Below, one piece after another: positions 46,606-48,861 of a stretch of DNA of 48,861 nucleotides. The translations under genes and the position numbers were made by a program. The notes under the pieces are model-generated. The model was given only the letters and a program-made list of their open reading frames with translations. It searched no databases and was not told the DNA's origin. Every line of letters begins with the position of its first letter. Position 1 is the stretch's first letter. Source of the stretch: Hyphomonadaceae bacterium (GTDB taxonomy: Bacteria > Pseudomonadota > Alphaproteobacteria > Caulobacterales > Maricaulaceae); contig JACOMS010000002.1 of NCBI GenBank assembly GCA_014324115.1, positions 1-48,861 on the forward strand. Reading direction: 5' to 3'.

Positions 46606-47753
46606 ATTGGCACCAACGGACGATTCAAAGGCACATGTGGAGCAGGTCTGGTCGTCACCAGAATGTTTTTCACACGATTCCTGTTCGTTAAATACCAGAG
46701 GCAAAACAACACAATAAGTGCAGGGAAGGCATATTGCACGTAATTGAAGACCGGATCGGACTCACTCATTGACGTTAGTGCAAAACCGAAAAGACGCGCC
46801 ATAAATCCCAGAAATCCGCATACAGCAATGCGCCATCCGTAACCTGTGCGCTGATATTCACCGCGTGCCAGAAAGGCAAGAACCAGAAGAATCAAAGCGA
46901 CATTGTAGAGGGGTGTCGCGAGGCGCGCATGACCCTCAGCTGCGAATTCCCGTACAACTTTCGCGTCAACAAAGGACATCGGGTCGGGTCTGAGAAGTTC
47001 GTGAAGGAATCGGTCTGAGGATTTCAATCTCAAAACCTGATCAAGTATATTGAGTTCCGAGAGGTCAATCTGATAGCTTTCAAATATGATCGGCCGGAGC
47101 GACCCGTCATCTTCGAATTGCTGAATAATGCCGTCCTGTAACGTCAACCGCGCCTGCGTGTCCAAACGGGAGAGCACACCGGATTTAGCTGTGTAGGTTA
47201 GCGGATTATCCACTTCGCGTGAGTCGCGTATGAGCACATCTTTCATGTTTCCATTCGGCAAAATTTCCCGGGCGTAGACCGTCAGTTTCGGGACCGGCGT
47301 GACGAACTCACCTGGCCGTACCATTTGTGAGGCGACATCTGTGCGGATGGACAGGATTTCCGTGCGCATTTCGCGAAAAGCCAAAGGTTGGATAAAAAGA
47401 TTAATGACCAGATGCGCAATCAGCGCAAAGACGCCCAGTCGCACAAAGGGCGAAGATATTTGCCATGGGCTGAAGCTCACTGCTTTTGCCACTGTCAGTT
47501 CATTATCCGTGTTCAACCGGTTCAGTGTATACAGTGAAGAAATAAATACTGCCAAGGGAAGGATGATGGCGATAAGCTGTGGTAGAGCCAACGTAGTTAT
47601 ATACAGAAATGTGAGAGCCGACTGCCGGTTATCGACAATCAGATCCAGTGTCGACAGGCTCTGTGTCAGTAGTGCAAGCAAACTAAGAGCCGTCAGGCTT
47701 ATGATGAGGGGCCAGAAAGTCTGCCACCAGAAATAGGTTTGTAAAAGGTTCAC
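46602..47753 (-). CDS. lptF: LPS export ABC transporter permease LptF
   Basis: The partner permease of LptG. The 383-residue product starts at GTG 47753 (NLLQTYFWWQTFWPLIISL) with only a weak ribosome binding site. It has three N-terminal helices with YTLNRLNTDNELTVAKAVSF, the family's coupling-helix region, a periplasmic domain (about 130-270) with VRPGEFVTPVPKLTVYAREI, and three C-terminal helices starting HARLATPLYNVALILLVLAF. It is first of lptF-lptG-surA; the ATPase lptB is elsewhere. Confidence 0.93.
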   Translation of the reverse strand: MNLLQTYFWWQTFWPLIISLTALSLLALLTQSLSTLDLIVDNRQSALTFLYITTLALPQLIAIILPLAVFISSLYTLNRLNTDNELTVAKAVSFSPWQISSPFVRLGVFALIAHLVINLFIQPLAFREMRTEILSIRTDVASQMVRPGEFVTPVPKLTVYAREILPNGNMKDVLIRDSREVDNPLTYTAKSGVLSRLDTQARLTLQDGIIQQFEDDGSLRPIIFESYQIDLSELNILDQVLRLKSSDRFLHELLRPDPMSFVDAKVVREFAAEGHARLATPLYNVALILLVLAFLARGEYQRTGYGWRIAVCGFLGFMARLFGFALTSMSESDPVFNYVQYAFPALIVLFCLWYLTNRNRVKNILVTTRPAPHVPLNRPLVPM

Positions 47754-48129
47754 GGAAGTAACATTAAGGGACTAACGCAATGGACAAATTAAACTCGTTT
47801 TGTTCACGTTAAGGGTTCCAAGGTCAGAAATCTACCCACCTGACACGCCCCCGCACTGTAACATGTGATTCATGTGTTGCAAAGGAGACTTTGTGATGCA
47901 TGATACATTTTTGCTGTCAGAGGGGCAGCCTGCCCGGATTGAACCGTTTTTCCATTCTGCGCCGGGGCGGGATGCACCTTTGGAGTATGGGCCCTGCACC
48001 CCTTGGATACTTCCAATAACCCCTGGATTTTCAGTGTGGAGTGTGAGTGCTGTCCTGTATAAGCACAGTTGCTTCGCTGCTGTCCTCATCGCGGCCATCG
48101 TCACATACCGGATTTAATGAGCCATGACC
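47754..48129. other. Intergenic region upstream of lptF with IS remnant
   Basis: About 375 bp between the lptF start and the VOC gene stop. The part next to lptF (47754-47840) is AT-rich and should hold its promoter. The middle is an IS5-type transposase remnant. 48020-48056 resembles 9514-9550. No intact gene is supported. Confidence 0.4.
47896..48000 (+). pseudogene. IS5-family transposase N-terminal remnant with internal deletion
   Basis: AAGGAG 11 bases upstream of the ATG leads into HDTFLLSEGQPARIEPFF, close to the MSDxFxLTxEQxARIEPFFP start of IS5/IS427-type transposases. It jumps from APG to RDAPLEYGP, the later LRWRDAPxEYGPHKTLYNR motif, so about 25-30 codons are missing. After GPCTPW the similarity ends. 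Confidence 0.65.
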
Positions 48130-48525
48130 CTAAGCAGTGTCTTTCATCTCGACCATTTGAATTAGATTCCCGCATGTGTCGCTGAAAACTGCCATGCGGA
48201 CCGGACCTGCATCCGTTGGTTCAACTGCAAATTCTACGCCGAGATCGCCCAGTCTTTTTCGTTCCGCATCCAGGCCTTCAACGAGGAACGAGTGCGCGGG
48301 GATGCCATCAGCTACCAGAGCATCTTTGCAGGATTTCACAGCCGGATGATCGCCAGGCTCAAGTAGCAGTTCAGTCCCCTCCGGGTCTTCGTTCGACACG
48401 ACCGTCAGCCAACGGTTCTCGCCCAAAGGAATATCGTTCTTCACCGTGAAGCCGAGGACACCAGTGTAGAATTTCTCTGCCTTGTCCTGATCATCGACAA
48501 AAACATTCGTCACATAGATTTTCAT
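48130..48525 (-). CDS. VOC family (glyoxalase/bleomycin-resistance fold) protein
   Basis: A 131-residue vicinal-oxygen-chelate protein. Two beta-alpha-beta-beta-beta modules are visible: VTNVFVDDQDKAEKFYTGVLGF, then LTVVSNEDPEGTELLLEP, then VRMAVFSDTCGNLIQMVE. The last segment has the C-terminal metal-ligand pattern (DTxGNLIQxVE). Members range from lactoylglutathione lyase to ring-cleaving dioxygenases and resistance proteins; the substrate is unknown. GGGG lies 7 bases before the ATG. It lies alone between two mobile-element remnants. Confidence 0.88.
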   Translation of the reverse strand: MKIYVTNVFVDDQDKAEKFYTGVLGFTVKNDIPLGENRWLTVVSNEDPEGTELLLEPGDHPAVKSCKDALVADGIPAHSFLVEGLDAERKRLGDLGVEFAVEPTDAGPVRMAVFSDTCGNLIQMVEMKDTA

Positions 48526-48534
48526 GTTTTTTCC

Positions 48535-48695
48535 CCGTTCGGTTTGTACTGCGTAAGTGTCACATCCCGTGAGGCAGTATGGGTATTTTGAGGTAGTATG
48601 GGTGTTTTATGGACAGCTGTAAATCTATTCTGTACTGCTTTTTCATGGCCTGCAAGGGGGGGTTGTTTCCCAAGGCTGATCAAGGAAGCTGCCGG
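48535..48695 (-). pseudogene. IS481-type transposase C-terminal remnant, right copy
   Basis: The minus strand reads RQLP, a stop, SALGNNPPLQAMKKQYRID (one frame change), then IKHPYY and in another frame LTGCDTYAV, matching the QLPQSALGxKTPLQAMK...KxPYYLPGCDT end of IS481 transposases. About 75 percent similar by eye to 39576-39671. The codon expected to be Gln is a stop in both copies. A 19-20 bp tandem (AGTATGGGTATTTTGAGG / AGTATGGGTGTTTTATGG) lies inside. Confidence 0.75.
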
Positions 48696-48816
48696 GAATG
48701 AGGGTATAGGCACACTTACGGTGTTCATCAACGTTCCGGACAAAACGCCGCCGGTTTTAACCTGGACACCTCCATCAACGATTGATTTTGAGTTAGTATC
48801 GTTGATGTTTGAGTAA
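48688..48816 (+). pseudogene. Fragment of an Ig-like repeat gene
   Basis: The plus-strand frame reads AAGNEGIGTLTVFINVPDKT, then PPVLTW, matching the inter-repeat boundary AYDAAGNKGVGRLRVSI...DTTPPVVSF of the large surface-protein gene. Homology starts exactly at GCTGCCGGG, which is also part of the adjoining IS481 remnant, and stops after about 27 codons; a stop follows at 48814. It is a recombination scrap or the edge of a second locus beyond the window. Confidence 0.65.
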
Positions 48817-48861
48817 TTTCAGTCAGGGGTCCGGTTGCACGCCCTTTGCACGCCCTGTGTG

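Noticed and set aside
46606-46704. Upstream extension of lptG
   Set aside because: It reads through the 3' end of lptF in another frame. The GTG at 46605 gives the typical start and a GTGA overlap.
1-48861. tRNA or rRNA genes
   Set aside because: None of the intergenic stretches shows a tRNA acceptor/TpsiC pattern or rRNA-like sequence that I could recognise.

Overview
The window reads as a chromosomal segment of an alphaproteobacterium. The evidence is gene order as well as sequence: rne diverging from amiC-mrcA-prfB, bolA diverging from a J-domain gene followed by cobS-cobT, an M23 peptidase overlapping a bactofilin, and lptF-lptG-surA. Ig-like repeat surface proteins, a TonB receptor and mosaic intergenic repeats fit a free-living, probably aquatic, Gram-negative cell. 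I cannot name the genus. No rRNA, tRNA, CRISPR array or intact insertion sequence was seen.

Layout. 0.1-4 kb: a TPR-repeat gene and an RNase E gene whose 3' end has been replaced by TPR sequence related to that neighbour. 4.3-9.5 kb: cell-wall amidase, PBP1A and release factor 2, the last with a canonical programmed frameshift. 10-11.6 kb: an isolated Wzm/Wzt-type polysaccharide ABC exporter pair between two copies of a dispersed repeat. 12-15.9 kb: cobT, cobS, J-domain gene, bolA. 16-18.4 kb: acyl-CoA thioesterase-like gene diverging from an SDR plus GST-kappa/HCCA-isomerase pair. 18.7-24.6 kb: a TonB receptor, SSS symporter, decayed glycerate 2-kinase and GH63 hydrolase, all on the minus strand; I read it as a glucosyl- or mannosylglycerate scavenging locus. 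24.7-27.7 kb: ferredoxin reductase and type I Baeyer-Villiger monooxygenase, with the start region of the monooxygenase duplicated ahead of the reductase. 28-39.4 kb: mostly housekeeping genes (terC, sdaA, amidohydrolase, purD, xseA, bactofilin/M23, DUF455, bcp, tyrS).

39.5-48.9 kb is the most unusual part. Two degenerate IS481-type transposase 3' ends lie in the same orientation at 39.6 and 48.6 kb. Inside are a truncated secreted protein and a large gene for a predicted surface protein: signal peptide, seven Ig-like repeats and a right-handed beta-helix. That gene is split into three frames by a run of seven G and by an exact 53-bp tandem duplication. One extra G and loss of one duplicate copy would restore a single frame of 1194 codons. 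The gene is either a phase-variable locus or a recent pseudogene. The essential genes surA, lptG and lptF, an IS5-type transposase remnant and a VOC gene lie in the same interval. At the right edge a fragment of the same Ig-like family is joined to the second transposase remnant through a short microhomology.

All statements come from reading the sequence and from general knowledge of the protein families. No database search was run and percentages are by eye.
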